NCBI RefSeq assembly: GCF_038396765.1
Contig: NZ_CP150096.1
Location: 6,245,001 to 6,309,000 of the forward strand
DNA from: Chitinophaga caseinilytica
GTDB lineage: Bacteria > Bacteroidota > Bacteroidia > Chitinophagales > Chitinophagaceae
Direction of reading: 5' to 3'
DNA length: 64,000 nucleotides
Shown: piece by piece, positions 7,511 to 18,587 of the stretch
How positions within the stretch are numbered: position 1 is the stretch's first letter
How the letters are laid out: each line of letters begins with the position of its first letter
The notes under the pieces: generated by a model
Told to the model about the DNA's origin: nothing
Databases searched by the model: none
Seen by the model: only the letters and a program-made list of their open reading frames with translations
Program-made: the position numbers and the translations under genes

Positions 7511-10500
7511 CTATTCTTCTTCGTCGAACTGGAACACTTCTTTCGAAGATGCGAGGATGTCGTATTCTTCTTTCGAACCTACGATCATGTTCTCGAATTC
7601 TCTCAGACCTGTACCAGCCGGGATCAGGTGACCGGTGATAACGTTCTCCTTCAGACCAAGCATGTCGTCGGTCTTGCCGTTGATGGCTGCGGAAGACAGT
7701 ACCTTGGTCGTTTCCTGGAAGGACGCTGCGGAGATCCAGCTGTGCGTACCCAGAGAAGCCTTGGTGATACCGAGGAGGAGCGGGCTGGAAGTAGCCGTTT
7801 CCGCATCACGGTATTCCACCAGTTTCTTGTCGGAGCGGCGCAGTACGGAGTTTTCTTCACGTACCTGGCGGAGCGTAACGATCTGACCAGCCTTCATGTT
7901 AGCGGATTCACCGGCTTCGGTTACCACTTTCTTGTCGAAGATCTGATCGTTCTCTTCAAAGAATTCGAATTTGTCGGTAGTATCGCCTTCGAGGAAGCGG
8001 GTATCTCCCGGATCTTCGATGGTTACCTTGCGCATCATCTGGCGTACGATCACCTCGATGTGTTTGTCGTTGATCTTCACACCCTGCAGGCGGTATACCT
8101 CCTGGATCTCGTTCACCAGGTATTCCTGTACGGCGAACGGACCTTTGATGGAGAGGATATCGGCCGGAGTGATGGAACCGTCAGACAGTGCGGTACCTGC
8201 TTTCACGAAGTCGCCGTCCTGAACCAGGATGTGGCGGGTCAGCGGAACGAGGTACTTTTTCACATGGCTTTCGCGGCTTTCGATGATGATCTCACGGTTA
8301 CCGCGCTTGATATTACCGAATGCTACTACACCGTCGATCTCGGATACGATGGCCGGATTGCTCGGGTTACGCGCTTCGAAAAGCTCGGTAACACGGGGCA
8401 GACCACCGGTGATGTCGCGGAGCTTGCCGATCACGCGGGGGATCTTCACGATCACCTGGCCAGATTTAACGGATACGCCCTCTTCCACGATGATGTGGGA
8501 GCCAACCGGCAAGTTGTAGGATTTTACTTCCTTATTACCGTCTACCAGGAGAGACGGGATCTTGTTCTTGTCTTTCGTTTCGATAACCACTTTCTCGCGG
8601 TGACCGGTCTGTTCGTCAGCTTCTTCACGGAAGGTAATACCCTCGATGATGCTGTCGAAACGAACCTTACCGGCGATTTCGGATACGATAACGGCGTTGA
8701 AGGGGTCCCATGTGCAGATCACGTCGCCTTTCACCACTTTCTGGCCATCTTTCACGTTCAGGGTAGAACCGTAAGGGATGTTGTTGGTGATGAGCAAGCG
8801 GTCGTTCTTCACGTCCATGATCCTCAATTCACCCGTACGACCGATTACCACCTGCAGTTTCTCGCCTTCGTTGTTTTCGAAGGTAGTGGTGCGGAGGCCG
8901 TCGAACTGTACGGTACCGTCGAATTTCGCAGCCAGGGTAGATTCTACCGATGCGGAACCGGCCACACCACCTACGTGGAACGTACGCAGTGTCAGCTGTG
9001 TACCAGGCTCACCGATAGACTGTGCAGCGATGATGCCCACGGCGTCGCCACGCTGCGCCGTGTAACCGGTCGCCAGGTTCTTGCCATAGCATCTTACGCA
9101 CACGCCGCGTTTGCTTTCGCAGGTCAGCACGGAACGGATTTCCACCGTTTCGATCGTGCTTTCCTCGATCTTCCGGGCGATCTCTTCCGTGATCTGCTCA
9201 CCTGCTGCAACGAAGAGCTCTTCGTCGTTGGCGGGGTTGAATACGTCGTGGAGCGACGTACGGCCGAGGATACGGTCGTACAGCGGTTCTACTACTTCTT
9301 CATTGTCTTTCAGCGCAGAAGTAGCGATACCACGGAGGGTGCCGCAATCTTCTTCGGTGATTACCACGTCCTGCGCAACGTCTACCAGACGGCGGGTCAG
9401 GTAACCCGCATCCGCCGTTTTCAGTGCCGTATCCGCAAGACCCTTACGGGCACCGTGCGTGGAGATGAAGTATTCCAATACGTTCAGGCCGTCCTTGAAG
9501 TTGGAGAGGATCGGGTTCTCGATGATCTCGGAACCGGAAGAACCGGATTTACGCGGTTTCGCCATCAGACCTCTCAGGCCGGCCAGCTGTTTGATCTGCT
9601 GTTTGGAACCACGGGCGCCGGAATCCAGCATCATATATACAGAGTTGAAGCCCTGTTTATCGGTTGCCAGTTCGCGGATCAGCGTTTCGGTCACTTTCGT
9701 GTCCACACGGCTCCAGATGTCGATGATCTGGTTGTAACGCTCGTTGTTCGTGATAAGACCCATGTTGTAGTTATCCCACACTTCGTCCACCTCGCCGGCA
9801 GCACCGTCGATCATGAGCTGCTTGGCATCGGGGATGATAAGGTCGTTGATATTGAAGGACAGACCACCACGGAATGCCGTACGGAAACCCAATTGCTTGA
9901 TGTCGTCCAGGAATTTCGCGGTTTTCGGAATGTCGGTCGCTTTAATGATATCACCGATGATCTCACGCAGCGATTTCTTCGTCAGCAGGGCGTTTACGAA
10001 ACCTGCTTCCTTCGGAACGTATACGTTGAAAATCACACGGCCCACCGTAGTTTCGATCAGCTTGCGCTCCAGGGTACCGTCTTCCTTGCGTACGTCCGCT
10101 TTCACACGGATGTGCGCGTGCAGGTCTACACGGCCCTCGTTATGCGCGATGATCACTTCTTCCGCGGAGTAGAAGGCCATGCCCTCTCCTTTCACGATTT
10201 CGGTAGCGGTGGTTTTCTTACCCTTCGAAATGTAGTACAGACCGAGTACCATGTCCTGAGAAGGCAGGGTGATCGGCGTACCGTTCTGCGGGTTGAGGAT
10301 GTTGTGCGAAGACAGCATCAGCAGCTGTGCTTCCAGGATCGCGGCGTTGCTCAGGGGCACGTGTACCGCCATCTGGTCACCGTCGAAGTCGGCGTTGAAC
10401 GCGGAACACACGAGCGGGTGCAGCTGGATCGCTTTACCTTCCACCAGTTTCGGTTGGAATGCCTGGATAGACAGGCGGTGAAGGGTCGGAGCACGGTTGA

Positions 10501-11809
10501 GCATCACAGGGTGACCTTTCAATACGTTTTCCAGGATGTCCCAAACCACCGCTTCCTTCCGGTCAACCAGCTTTTTAGCTGATTTTACGGTTTTTACGAT
10601 GCCTCTTTCGATGAGCTTACGGATAATGAACGGTTTGAACAGTTCCGCAGCCATATCTTTCGGAAGGCCGCACTCATGCAGTTTCAGTTCAGGGCCTACC
10701 ACGATAACGGAACGACCGGAGTAGTCCACACGTTTACCGAGGAGGTTCTGACGGAAACGGCCTTGCTTGCCTTTCAGTACGTCGGAGAGCGACTTCAGCG
10801 CGCGTCCGCCTTCCGCTTTCACGGCGTTGGATTTACGGCTGTTATCGAACAGGGAGTCTACCGCTTCCTGGAGCATACGCTTTTCGTTACGCAGGATCAC
10901 CTCGGGCGCCTTGATCTCGATGAGACGCTTCAGACGGTTGTTACGGATGATCACGCGGCGATAAAGGTCGTTCAGGTCGGAAGACGCGAAACGGCCACCG
11001 TCCAGGGGAACGAGCGGGCGCAGTTCCGGCGGAACAACGGGGATGTATTGCATCACCATCCATTCCGGGCGGTTGTCTACACGGCCATTGGCATCGCGGA
11101 AGGCTTCCACCACGCTGAGGCGTTTGAGGGCCTCTGCTTTACGCTGCTGGGAAGTTTCCGTGGCAGCCTGGTTGCGGAGTTGGTAGGAAAGGCCGTCCAG
11201 ATCGATCCGGGCCAGCATCATTTCCACCGCTTCGGCACCCATTTTCGCGATGAATTTATTCGGGTCCTCGTCGGGCAGCAGCTGGTTGTCTTTCGGAAGG
11301 GTATCCAGGATGTCCAGGTACTCTTCTTCTGTCAGCAGATCTGCATAGTTGAGGCCTTTCTCTTGCTTCACGCCAGACTGGATCACCACATAACGTTCGT
11401 AATAAACGATGGTTTCCAGTTTCTTGGAGCTCATGCCGAGCAGGTAACCGATTTTATTGGGTAAAGATTTGAAATACCAGATATGAACAACGGGCACTAC
11501 CAGGCGGATGTGGCCCATTCTTTCACGACGCACTTTCTTCTCGGTCACTTCCACACCACAGCGGTCGCACACAATGCCTTTATAACGGATACGCTTATAC
11601 TTTCCGCAATAGCACTCGTAATCCTTTACAGGACCGAAGATCCTTTCGCAGAACAAACCATCGCGCTCCGGCTTGTAAGTCCGGTAGTTGATGGTTTCGG
11701 GTTTCAGCACCTCTCCATAAGAACGCTCCAGGATCGTGTCCGGCGAAGCGAGGCTGATGGTAATGCTGTTAAAATTTGATTTGGGACGATTTTCTTTCTT
11801 GATGGCCAT
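7511..11809 (-). CDS. rpoC: RNA polymerase beta' subunit
   Basis: This 1432-residue protein is the beta' catalytic subunit. The N-terminal zinc site is visible in CYCGKYK and CDRCGVEV (about residues 65-90), the catalytic Mg-binding NADFDGDQM lies near residue 470, and the second zinc cluster (CGTLRG, then [13 protein letters not shown]) lies around 815-905. The length is normal for Bacteroidota. It is the last gene of the rplKAJL-rpoBC unit, separated from rpoB by 169 bases holding a strong hairpin, and ended by the terminator at 7456-7486. The large plus-strand frame opposite it is a shadow produced by its codon usage. Confidence 0.98.
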   Translation of the reverse strand: MAIKKENRPKSNFNSITISLASPDTILERSYGEVLKPETINYRTYKPERDGLFCERIFGPVKDYECYCGKYKRIRYKGIVCDRCGVEVTEKKVRRERMGHIRLVVPVVHIWYFKSLPNKIGYLLGMSSKKLETIVYYERYVVIQSGVKQEKGLNYADLLTEEEYLDILDTLPKDNQLLPDEDPNKFIAKMGAEAVEMMLARIDLDGLSYQLRNQAATETSQQRKAEALKRLSVVEAFRDANGRVDNRPEWMVMQYIPVVPPELRPLVPLDGGRFASSDLNDLYRRVIIRNNRLKRLIEIKAPEVILRNEKRMLQEAVDSLFDNSRKSNAVKAEGGRALKSLSDVLKGKQGRFRQNLLGKRVDYSGRSVIVVGPELKLHECGLPKDMAAELFKPFIIRKLIERGIVKTVKSAKKLVDRKEAVVWDILENVLKGHPVMLNRAPTLHRLSIQAFQPKLVEGKAIQLHPLVCSAFNADFDGDQMAVHVPLSNAAILEAQLLMLSSHNILNPQNGTPITLPSQDMVLGLYYISKGKKTTATEIVKGEGMAFYSAEEVIIAHNEGRVDLHAHIRVKADVRKEDGTLERKLIETTVGRVIFNVYVPKEAGFVNALLTKKSLREIIGDIIKATDIPKTAKFLDDIKQLGFRTAFRGGLSFNINDLIIPDAKQLMIDGAAGEVDEVWDNYNMGLITNNERYNQIIDIWSRVDTKVTETLIRELATDKQGFNSVYMMLDSGARGSKQQIKQLAGLRGLMAKPRKSGSSGSEIIENPILSNFKDGLNVLEYFISTHGARKGLADTALKTADAGYLTRRLVDVAQDVVITEEDCGTLRGIATSALKDNEEVVEPLYDRILGRTSLHDVFNPANDEELFVAAGEQITEEIARKIEESTIETVEIRSVLTCESKRGVCVRCYGKNLATGYTAQRGDAVGIIAAQSIGEPGTQLTLRTFHVGGVAGSASVESTLAAKFDGTVQFDGLRTTTFENNEGEKLQVVIGRTGELRIMDVKNDRLLITNNIPYGSTLNVKDGQKVVKGDVICTWDPFNAVIVSEIAGKVRFDSIIEGITFREEADEQTGHREKVVIETKDKNKIPSLLVDGNKEVKSYNLPVGSHIIVEEGVSVKSGQVIVKIPRVIGKLRDITGGLPRVTELFEARNPSNPAIVSEIDGVVAFGNIKRGNREIIIESRESHVKKYLVPLTRHILVQDGDFVKAGTALSDGSITPADILSIKGPFAVQEYLVNEIQEVYRLQGVKINDKHIEVIVRQMMRKVTIEDPGDTRFLEGDTTDKFEFFEENDQIFDKKVVTEAGESANMKAGQIVTLRQVREENSVLRRSDKKLVEYRDAETATSSPLLLGITKASLGTHSWISAASFQETTKVLSSAAINGKTDDMLGLKENVITGHLIPAGTGLREFENMIVGSKEEYDILASSKEVFQFDEEE

Positions 11810-11927
11810 TGTATGTTGTTTAAAGAAAACTCATTGTCTTGCGTGAAGCCGGTTGGTCAGGTTTCCTTTCCTTTTCTCTTGAACATTCACGCTATTACTC
11901 CTGCATTCTGCTACGACGGTATCGGAA

Positions 11928-11965
11928 GGAGGCCCGGGCGGTTTGTCAACCGTCCAGGCCTCTCC
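11928..11965 (-). other. Large hairpin between rpoB and rpoC
   Basis: Outer GAGGCC/GGCCTC and inner 8-bp GGGCGGTT/AACCGTCC stems with a 4-base loop, starting 14 bases after the rpoB stop. No U-tract follows on the minus strand, so it is more likely an RNA-processing or pausing structure than a terminator. Confidence 0.6.
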
Positions 11966-11978
11966 TTTAATACAGTTA

Positions 11979-14900
11979 TCAGTCGAATTTCAGGTCGAGA
12001 CCCAGGCCTCTCAGCTCATGGATCAATACGTTGAAGGACTCGGGCACACCGGCTTTCGGTATGTTGTCGCCCTTAACGATCGATTCGTAAGCTTTCGCGC
12101 GGCCCACGATGTCGTCAGACTTGATGGTGAGCAGTTCCTGCAGGATGTTGGCAGCACCGTACGCTTCCAGGGCCCACACCTCCATCTCACCGAAACGCTG
12201 GCCACCGAACTGGGCTTTACCACCCAACGGCTGCTGCGTAATGAGGGAGTAGGGTCCGATCGAACGGGCGTGCATCTTGTCGTCCACCATGTGGCTCAGT
12301 TTCAGCATGTAGATGATACCTACCGTTGCTTTCTGGTGGAAGCGCTCGCCGGTTTCGCCATCGTACAGGTACGTGTGGCCGAAGCTCGGCAGTTTCGCTT
12401 CGGAAATGTATTCCGCGATTTCTTCGGTACTCGCACCGTCGAAGATCGGCGTCGCGAAACGCAGGCCCAGTTTCTGACCAGCCCAACCGAGTACGGTTTC
12501 GTAGATCTGGCCAAGGTTCATACGGGAAGGTACACCCAGCGGGTTCAGTACGATATCCACAGGAGTTCCGTCTTCCAGGAACGGCATGTCTTCGTCACGC
12601 ACGATCTTGGCTACGATACCCTTGTTACCGTGGCGGCCCGCCATCTTATCACCCACTTTCAGCTTACGTTTGCTGGCCAGGTAAACCTTCGCCAGTTTCA
12701 GTACGCCTGCAGGCAGTTCGTCCCCGATGGAGATATTGAATTTCTCGCGTTTATAACGGCCCAGTTCCTCGTTGTACTTGATGTTGTAGTTGTGGAGCAG
12801 GGTATTGATCTGGTCGTTGGTATCCTGATCGGTCGTCCAGCCCAGGGGGTTCACGTTCTGGAAATCCACGTTCGCCAGGTTCTTCGCGGAGAACTTGGAG
12901 CCTTTGGAAATCAGCACTTCGCCGTAGGTGTTGGTGATGCCCGCGGAAGTTTTTTCCTTCAGCAGGGTCAGCAGTTTGCCCATCAGTACTTCCAGCAGAT
13001 CTTCCTCGTTTTTCTGGTGGATTTTCTCCAGTTTTTCGAGGGCTGCTTTCTCGCGTGTTTTGGAGTTTTTATCCTTCTTCGCACGGGAGAACAGTTTTTT
13101 GTCGATCACCACACCTTCGGTAGACGGGGGCGCTTTCAGGGATGCGTCTTTCGCGTCCGAAGCCTTGTCGCCGAAGATCGCGCGGAGCAGTTTTTCTTCC
13201 GGAGAAGGATCGCTTTCGCCGCGGGGAGTGATCTTGCCGATGAGGATGTCGCCTTCTTTGATGTGAGCGCCCACGCGGATGATACCGTTCTGGTCCAGGT
13301 CCTTCGTAGCTTCTTCGCTCACGTTCGGGATATCCGGCGTCAGTTCTTCTTCACCCAGCTTGGTGTCGCGCACTTCCAGCTCATACTCGTCGATATGGAT
13401 GGAGGTAAACCAGTCTTCCTTGGCTACGCGCTCGGAGATTACGATAGCATCCTCGAAGTTGTAACCTTTCCAGGGCATGAACGCCACTTTCAGGTTGCGG
13501 CCCAGTGCCAGCTCGCCGGCGCGGGTTGCGTAACCTTCCGTGAGGAAGTCCCCTTCTTCCACCTTCTGGCCTTTCTTAACGGCAGGGCGAAGGTTGATAC
13601 AGGTGCTCTGGTTGGTTTTTACGAATTTGGTCAGTTGATAAACGATCAGGTCGTCTTCGAAGCTCACCAGTTTCTGCATTTCGTCGCGCTCGTAACGTAC
13701 ATGGATCTCGTTGGCGTCAACGAATTCCACAACGCCCTTGCCTTTCGAAGTGATCTGCAGACGGGAGTCGCGCGCTGCCTTGCCCTCGAGGCCGGTACCC
13801 ACGATGGGGACCTGCGGAGCGATCAGCGGAACAGCCTGGCGTTGCATGTTCGAGCCCATGAGCGCACGGTTGGCGTCATCATGCTCGAGGAACGGGATCA
13901 GGGAGGCGCTCAAACCAACGATCTGGTTCGGAGCCACGTCCATGAACTCTACTTCCTGCGGGTCCAGGATGGGGAAATCGCCCGTCTCGCGGGATTTAAC
14001 TTTATCACCGGTAAACGCGCCTTTCTCGTCGAGCGGGGCGTTCGCCTGTGCGATTTTAACGGAGTCTTCTTCTTCTGCGCTCAGGTACTCGATCTTGTTC
14101 ATATCTACTTTACCGTCTTTCACCTTGCGGTACGGCGTTTCGATGAAGCCCATCTCGTTCACCATGGCGTGTACGCACAGGGTGGAGATCAGACCGATGT
14201 TCGGACCTTCAGGGGTCTCGATGGTGCAAAGACGGCCGTAGTGGCTATAGTGTACGTCACGCACCTCGAAGCCTGCGCGCTCACGGCTCAGACCGCCGGG
14301 CCCGAGCGCGGAGATACGACGCTTGTGCGTGATCTCAGACAGCGGGTTCGTCTGGTCCAGGAACTGCGAAAGCTGGCTGGTACCGAAGAAGGAGTTGATC
14401 ACGGAAGACAGCGTCCTCGCGTTGATCAGGTCTACCGGTGTAAACACCTCGTTGTCACGAACGTTCATACGCTCGCGGATGGTACGGGCCATACGCGCCA
14501 GGCCTACGCCGAACTGCGCGTACAATTGCTCGCCTACGGTGCGTACGCGACGGTTGGACAGGTGATCGATATCGTCGATCTCCGCCTTGCCGTTGGTCAG
14601 CTGCACGAGGTATTTAATGATCGAAATGATGTCTGCCTTGGTCAGCACCTTCATATCGAGCGGTGTGGACAGGCCGAGTTTGCGGTTGATCTTGTAGCGG
14701 CCTACGTCGCCCAGATCATAACGCTTGTCGGAGAAGAATAATTTATCGATAATGCCCCTTGCTGTTTCGTCATCCGGCGCATCGGCACCGCGCAGTTGGC
14801 GGTAGATGTGCTGAACGGCTTCCAGCTCGGAGTTGGAGGTGTCTTTGTTGAGGGTATTGTAGATGATGGCAAAGTCGCCGCTCACTTCTTCCTTCTGCAC

Positions 14901-15787
14901 GAATACGGATTTAACGCCCATATCGGTGATCAGTTCGATGTTGTTTTCGTCGAGGATGGAATCGCGCTCGAGCACGATCTCGTTCCTTTCGATGCTCACC
15001 ACCTCGCCCGTGTCTTCATCCACGAAATCTTCCACCCAGCTGCGTAAAACGCGGGCAGCCAGCTTTTTGCCGGCATATTTCTCGAGGTTCTTACGGTCTG
15101 CTTTTACTTCGTCAGCCATGCCGAACAGCTCCAGGATGTCCTTGTCCGTTTCATAGCCGATCGCCCTTAACAGGGTAGTAACCGGGAACTTCTTCTTACG
15201 GTCGATGTAAGCGTACATCACGTTGTTGATGTCTGTCGCAAACTCCATCCAGGCACCTTTGAAGGGGATCACCCTTGCAGAGTAGATCTTGGTGCCGTTC
15301 GGATGCACGGACTGTCCAAAGAACACACCGGGCGAACGGTGAAGCTGGGATACAACTACACGCTCAGCGCCGTTGATAACGAAAGTACCTCTGGGGGTCA
15401 TGTAGGGGATGTTCCCAAGGAACACATCCTGCACAATAGTTTGGAAATCAACGTGTTCCTCATCGTTACAGCTGAGGCGGAGTTTCGCTTTCAGCGGAAC
15501 GGAATACGTCAAACCCCGCTCAATACATTCTTCGATGGTATAACGCGGAGGGTCTACGAAATAGTCCAGGAACTCCAGATTGAAGATATTTCTGGTATCC
15601 GTGATCGGGAAGTTTTCCTTGAATACTTTAAAAAGGCCTTCGTTGTTACGCTTGTCTGGTGTGGTTTCTAATTGGAAGAAATCCTTGAAAGATTGGATTT
15701 GGATAGCCAACAGATCCGGTGTCTCAGCAACTTGTTTGATCTTTCCAAAATTTACTCTTTCGTTAGTTTGGGCTTTTTTAGAGACAT
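11979..15787 (-). CDS. rpoB: RNA polymerase beta subunit, apparent 1-base frameshift near N-terminus
   Basis: The main frame encodes the beta subunit from at least a TTG at 15710 (1243 residues). Family hallmarks include the rifampicin region [19 protein letters not shown] then [13 protein letters not shown], with the usual sensitive residues (Gln, Asp, His, Ser) and the C-terminal [20 protein letters not shown]. The same frame continues upstream with conserved RpoB residues ([18 protein letters not shown]), but no ATG, GTG or TTG precedes them. An ATG at 15787 is out of frame by one base. Adding one A to the A6 run at 15774-15779, or a -1 shift at A AAA AAG, joins them into a normal 1269-residue protein. 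Either a missing base in the sequence or real slippage explains this. Confidence 0.95.
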
Positions 15788-15938
15788 ATTCGAAGTTAGC
15801 AGTTAATATGACTTGTATTGAATAAGGGAAATTAACGATTCTTTGCCAAAAACATCCAAATTATTGTAACTCAACCATCACGGCCGGTAATTTCCCGTTT
15901 GCCGGACCATCAGGAAAAGATACGTTCCCAAAGGGAAT

Positions 15939-15972
15939 AAGGCCAAAAAGTACCGGAGCACTTTTTGACCTT
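15939..15972 (-). other. Hairpin between rplL and rpoB
   Basis: An imperfect stem (AAGG, mismatch, AAAAAGT against ACTTTTT, mismatch, CCTT) in the 211-base rplL-rpoB spacer. Position resembles the attenuator/processing site of the E. coli rplJL-rpoBC operon. On the minus strand it lies 27 bases after the rplL stop codon. Confidence 0.5.
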
Positions 15973-15998
15973 AAAAAGAATGTATATTATGCAAAGAA

Positions 15999-16370
15999 TT
16001 ACTGAATTTCTACGTCAGCGCCTGCTTCAGTCAGCTTCGCTTTCAGATCTTCTGCTTCAGCCTTGCTAACGCCTTCTTTCACTGATTTCGGAGCACCGTC
16101 AACCAGTTCTTTGGCTTCTTTCAGACCGAGGCCAGTCAGGTCTTTTACAACCTTAACTACGTTCAGTTTGCTGGCACCTGCAGATTTCAGAACTACGTTG
16201 AAAGCAGTTTTTTCTTCAGCAGCAGCAGCAGGACCGTCGCCAGCAGCTACAACAACTGCAGCAGCAGCAGGTTCGATACCGTATTCGTTCTTCAGAACGT
16301 CTGCCAGTTCCTGTACTTCCTTAACAGTAAGACCTACTAATTGTTCAGCTAATGCTTTTACGTCTGCCAT
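15999..16370 (-). CDS. rplL: Ribosomal protein L7/L12
   Basis: A 123-residue acidic, Ala-rich protein. The N-terminal dimerisation helix ([20 protein letters not shown]), Ala-rich hinge (about 35-52) and C-terminal domain with [20 protein letters not shown] and [17 protein letters not shown] match L7/L12, the stalk protein that recruits translation GTPases. It follows rplJ by 76 bases in the normal operon order and precedes the hairpin-bearing spacer to rpoB. Confidence 0.97.
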   Translation of the reverse strand: MADVKALAEQLVGLTVKEVQELADVLKNEYGIEPAAAAVVVAAGDGPAAAAEEKTAFNVVLKSAGASKLNVVKVVKDLTGLGLKEAKELVDGAPKSVKEGVSKAEAEDLKAKLTEAGADVEIQ

Positions 16371-16446
16371 TGTATGATATTTTTTGTGTTGTTTTAAAAT
16401 GTTGAATTAGAATATATTGTGACTTGGAAGCCAAAGTTGTAACCGA

Positions 16447-16986
16447 TTACTCGGCGGCGGGTGCGGCTACTTCTGCAGCGGCTTCTCCACCTTCTTTCTT
16501 GCCTTTCTCGAGCAGGGCAGCGATTACGCGCTTTGCAGGAGATTGCAGCAGACCGATAACTTCGCCGATGAGCTCGTTCTTGGTCTTGATCTTCGTCAGG
16601 TTCGCCAGCTGGTTGTCGCCCAGGTAGATTTCGTCAGCCACGAATGCAGCTTTCAGAACGGGTTTTTCCAGTTTCGCGTTCGCCTTGCGGAAGGTGCTGA
16701 TGATCACAGCAGGCTCTTTCGGGCTGTCGGAGAACATCAGGGCCGTAACACCGTTCAGTGCTTCGTAGATACCTGCATATTTCTCGTTGTCCAGGCTTTC
16801 CAGTGCCTTTTTGATCAGGGTGTTCTTCGCCACTTTCATTTCCACGTTCTTGTCGAAACAAACCCTTCTCAGGTGGTTCACCTGCGCTACCGTCAGTGAC
16901 TCGGTATTGGTAATATAGAAGTTGCTGTACTGAGAGAACTTGCTTTTCAGCACCTCAATCACTTCATTCTTTTGGTCTTTGTTCAT
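16447..16986 (-). CDS. rplJ: Ribosomal protein L10
   Basis: A 179-residue protein forming the base of the L7/L12 stalk. The N-terminal half has the L10 pattern (FYITNTESLTVAQVNHLRR, VAKNTLIKKALE around residues 57-68), and the C-terminal helix that binds L7/L12 dimers ends in an Ala/Glu-rich tail. It is placed 69 bases after rplA. In many bacteria L10 represses its own operon by binding the leader; I do not see a diagnostic leader structure here. Confidence 0.96.
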   Translation of the reverse strand: MNKDQKNEVIEVLKSKFSQYSNFYITNTESLTVAQVNHLRRVCFDKNVEMKVAKNTLIKKALESLDNEKYAGIYEALNGVTALMFSDSPKEPAVIISTFRKANAKLEKPVLKAAFVADEIYLGDNQLANLTKIKTKNELIGEVIGLLQSPAKRVIAALLEKGKKEGGEAAAEVAAPAAE

Positions 16987-17055
16987 TGCTTAATGTTTAA
17001 CATTGACTGCTTACTGCCTTCACTGCCTTTCGGCTCCGGCACCAACGGCCGTCAA

Positions 17056-17745
17056 TTAGTTTTGAACAGATTTAGTGTCGATTACGATGCCCGGGCTCAT
17101 GGTCGCTGCCATGCTCAGACCTTTCAGGTAAGTACCTTTGGCGGTGGAAGGCTTCAGCTTGATGATCGCGTTGATCAGCTCCTGGCTGTTCTGCTCGATC
17201 TTCTCGGGAGCGAAGGATACACGGCCGATAGACGCGTGGATGATACCAGCTTTGTCTACCTTAAAGGTAATTTTACCACCTTTCACCTCGGTAACCGCTG
17301 CTGCCACGTCGTTGGTAACAGTACCGGTCTTCGGGTTCGGCATCAGGTTACGGGGGCCCAGGATCTTACCCAGCTTACCGATCTTCGGCATCGTTGCGGG
17401 CGTCGCAATGATAACGTCTACATCGGTCCAGCCAGCTTCGATCTGCGCGATGAAATCATCCAGACCTACGAAGTCAGCACCGGCTTCTTTCGCAGCAGCC
17501 TCTTTGTCGGGCGTGCAAAGTACCAGCACTTTCTTGGTTTTACCAGTACCGTGAGGAAGCGTAACGGAACCACGGATCGCCTGGTCGGCTTTCTTCGGGT
17601 CTACGCCCAGACGGATATGCAGATCGACAGAAGAGTCGAATTTCGTGCAGTTGATATCTTTTACAAGGGCAGACGCTTCTTTCAGGCTGTAAGACTTGTT
17701 CTTGTCCACCTTCGCGTCAGCTACTTTTCTTTTTTTCGTTGCCAT
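17056..17745 (-). CDS. rplA: Ribosomal protein L1
   Basis: A 229-residue protein with the L1 signature: [21 protein letters not shown] near residue 38, then VTLPHGTGK and [19 protein letters not shown] (about 128-147), the RNA-binding face. It binds 23S rRNA at the L1 stalk and may regulate the rplK-rplA mRNA. It lies 45 bases after rplK on the minus strand. Confidence 0.97.
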   Translation of the reverse strand: MATKKRKVADAKVDKNKSYSLKEASALVKDINCTKFDSSVDLHIRLGVDPKKADQAIRGSVTLPHGTGKTKKVLVLCTPDKEAAAKEAGADFVGLDDFIAQIEAGWTDVDVIIATPATMPKIGKLGKILGPRNLMPNPKTGTVTNDVAAAVTEVKGGKITFKVDKAGIIHASIGRVSFAPEKIEQNSQELINAIIKLKPSTAKGTYLKGLSMAATMSPGIVIDTKSVQN

Positions 17746-17790
17746 TTTCAGAATGTTTTACTTAATTCCTGCTTTCACAGGGTGAACAAT

Positions 17791-18234
17791 TTAGTTTTCC
17801 CAGGGCGCTTTACCGTCTACGGTGATACCCATGCTGCGCGCAGTACCAGCCACCATTCTCATGGCGCTTTCCAGCGTGAAGCAGTTCAGGTCAGGCATCT
17901 TGTCTTTGGCGATTGCCTCAACCTGATCCCAGGATACTTTACCCACCTTGTTACGGTTAGGCTCTTTGGAACCACTCTGAACTTTCGCAGCTTCCAGCAG
18001 TTGAACCGGAGCCGGAGGAGTTTTGATAACGAAATCAAAGGATTTGTCAGTGTAAACAGTCAGTAACACCGGTAATACCTTACCCATCTTGTCCTGGGTA
18101 CGGGCATTGAACTGTTTGCAGAACTCCATGATGTTCACACCTTTCGAACCCAGTGCAGGGCCAATCGGAGGAGCAGGGTTGGCTTGGCCACCTTTCACCT
18201 GGAGTTTCACGTACGTTGCGATCTCTTTTGCCAT
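17791..18234 (-). CDS. rplK: Ribosomal protein L11
   Basis: The start is set at 18234 ([20 protein letters not shown]), giving 147 residues, close to the usual L11 length; a longer frame to 18276 adds unrelated residues. The N-terminal [10 protein letters not shown] and C-terminal rRNA-binding [15 protein letters not shown] are family hallmarks. L11 binds the GTPase centre of 23S rRNA. It is the first gene of this ribosomal/RNA polymerase unit here, since nusG is 2.4 kb away behind two opposing genes, and it has its own canonical promoter about 100 bases upstream. Confidence 0.97.
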   Translation of the reverse strand: MAKEIATYVKLQVKGGQANPAPPIGPALGSKGVNIMEFCKQFNARTQDKMGKVLPVLLTVYTDKSFDFVIKTPPAPVQLLEAAKVQSGSKEPNRNKVGKVSWDQVEAIAKDKMPDLNCFTLESAMRMVAGTARSMGITVDGKAPWEN

Positions 18235-18336
18235 TGTGTTGTTTTTAATTTGGTTAAACGTTTCCCCTCCCGTCACCGGAAGCAGAAACTCCCAAAACTC
18301 AAAAGTCGTTCGTTAAAAGACATTTTAAGGGGGATG

Positions 18337-18368
18337 CAAAGGTAGGTAATATTTAATTGATTCGCAAA
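18337..18368 (-). promoter_or_regulatory. Promoter of the rplKAJL-rpoBC operon
   Basis: Minus-strand TTTG (18368-18365), 20-base spacer, TACCTTTG (18344-18337). The start is expected near 18331, giving a leader of about 97 bases. The -7 box is identical to those of rpsU, the tRNA array and the SRP RNA. Confidence 0.82.
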
Positions 18369-18587
18369 AAATATTTGGACTTCGGCATTTTTTTTGCTAC
18401 TATACGGGAATAGGGATTTTAATTCATGACTAACTGCCTGTAAACGAATGTGATACATCCGGGCTGCCGAACCGTGCAAAGATACGGATTTTCCCCCTCT
18501 TCCCTCCCCCATCCACCCTTCCTTCCATTATTTTCTCCCCATCCCTTCCCGCTTTTTTATAAATTTATCCCCCATAAGCTTTTCCAC

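Noticed and set aside
7133..10582. Very long plus-strand open frame (1149 codons) opposite rpoC
   Set aside because: It is antisense to rpoC along its length, begins inside the repeat array and its composition (His, Phe, Val, Asp rich) is what codon bias of the real gene yields. No family features.
11943..14741. 932-codon plus-strand frame opposite rpoB
   Set aside because: Shadow of rpoB for the same reason; no start signal and no recognisable domain.
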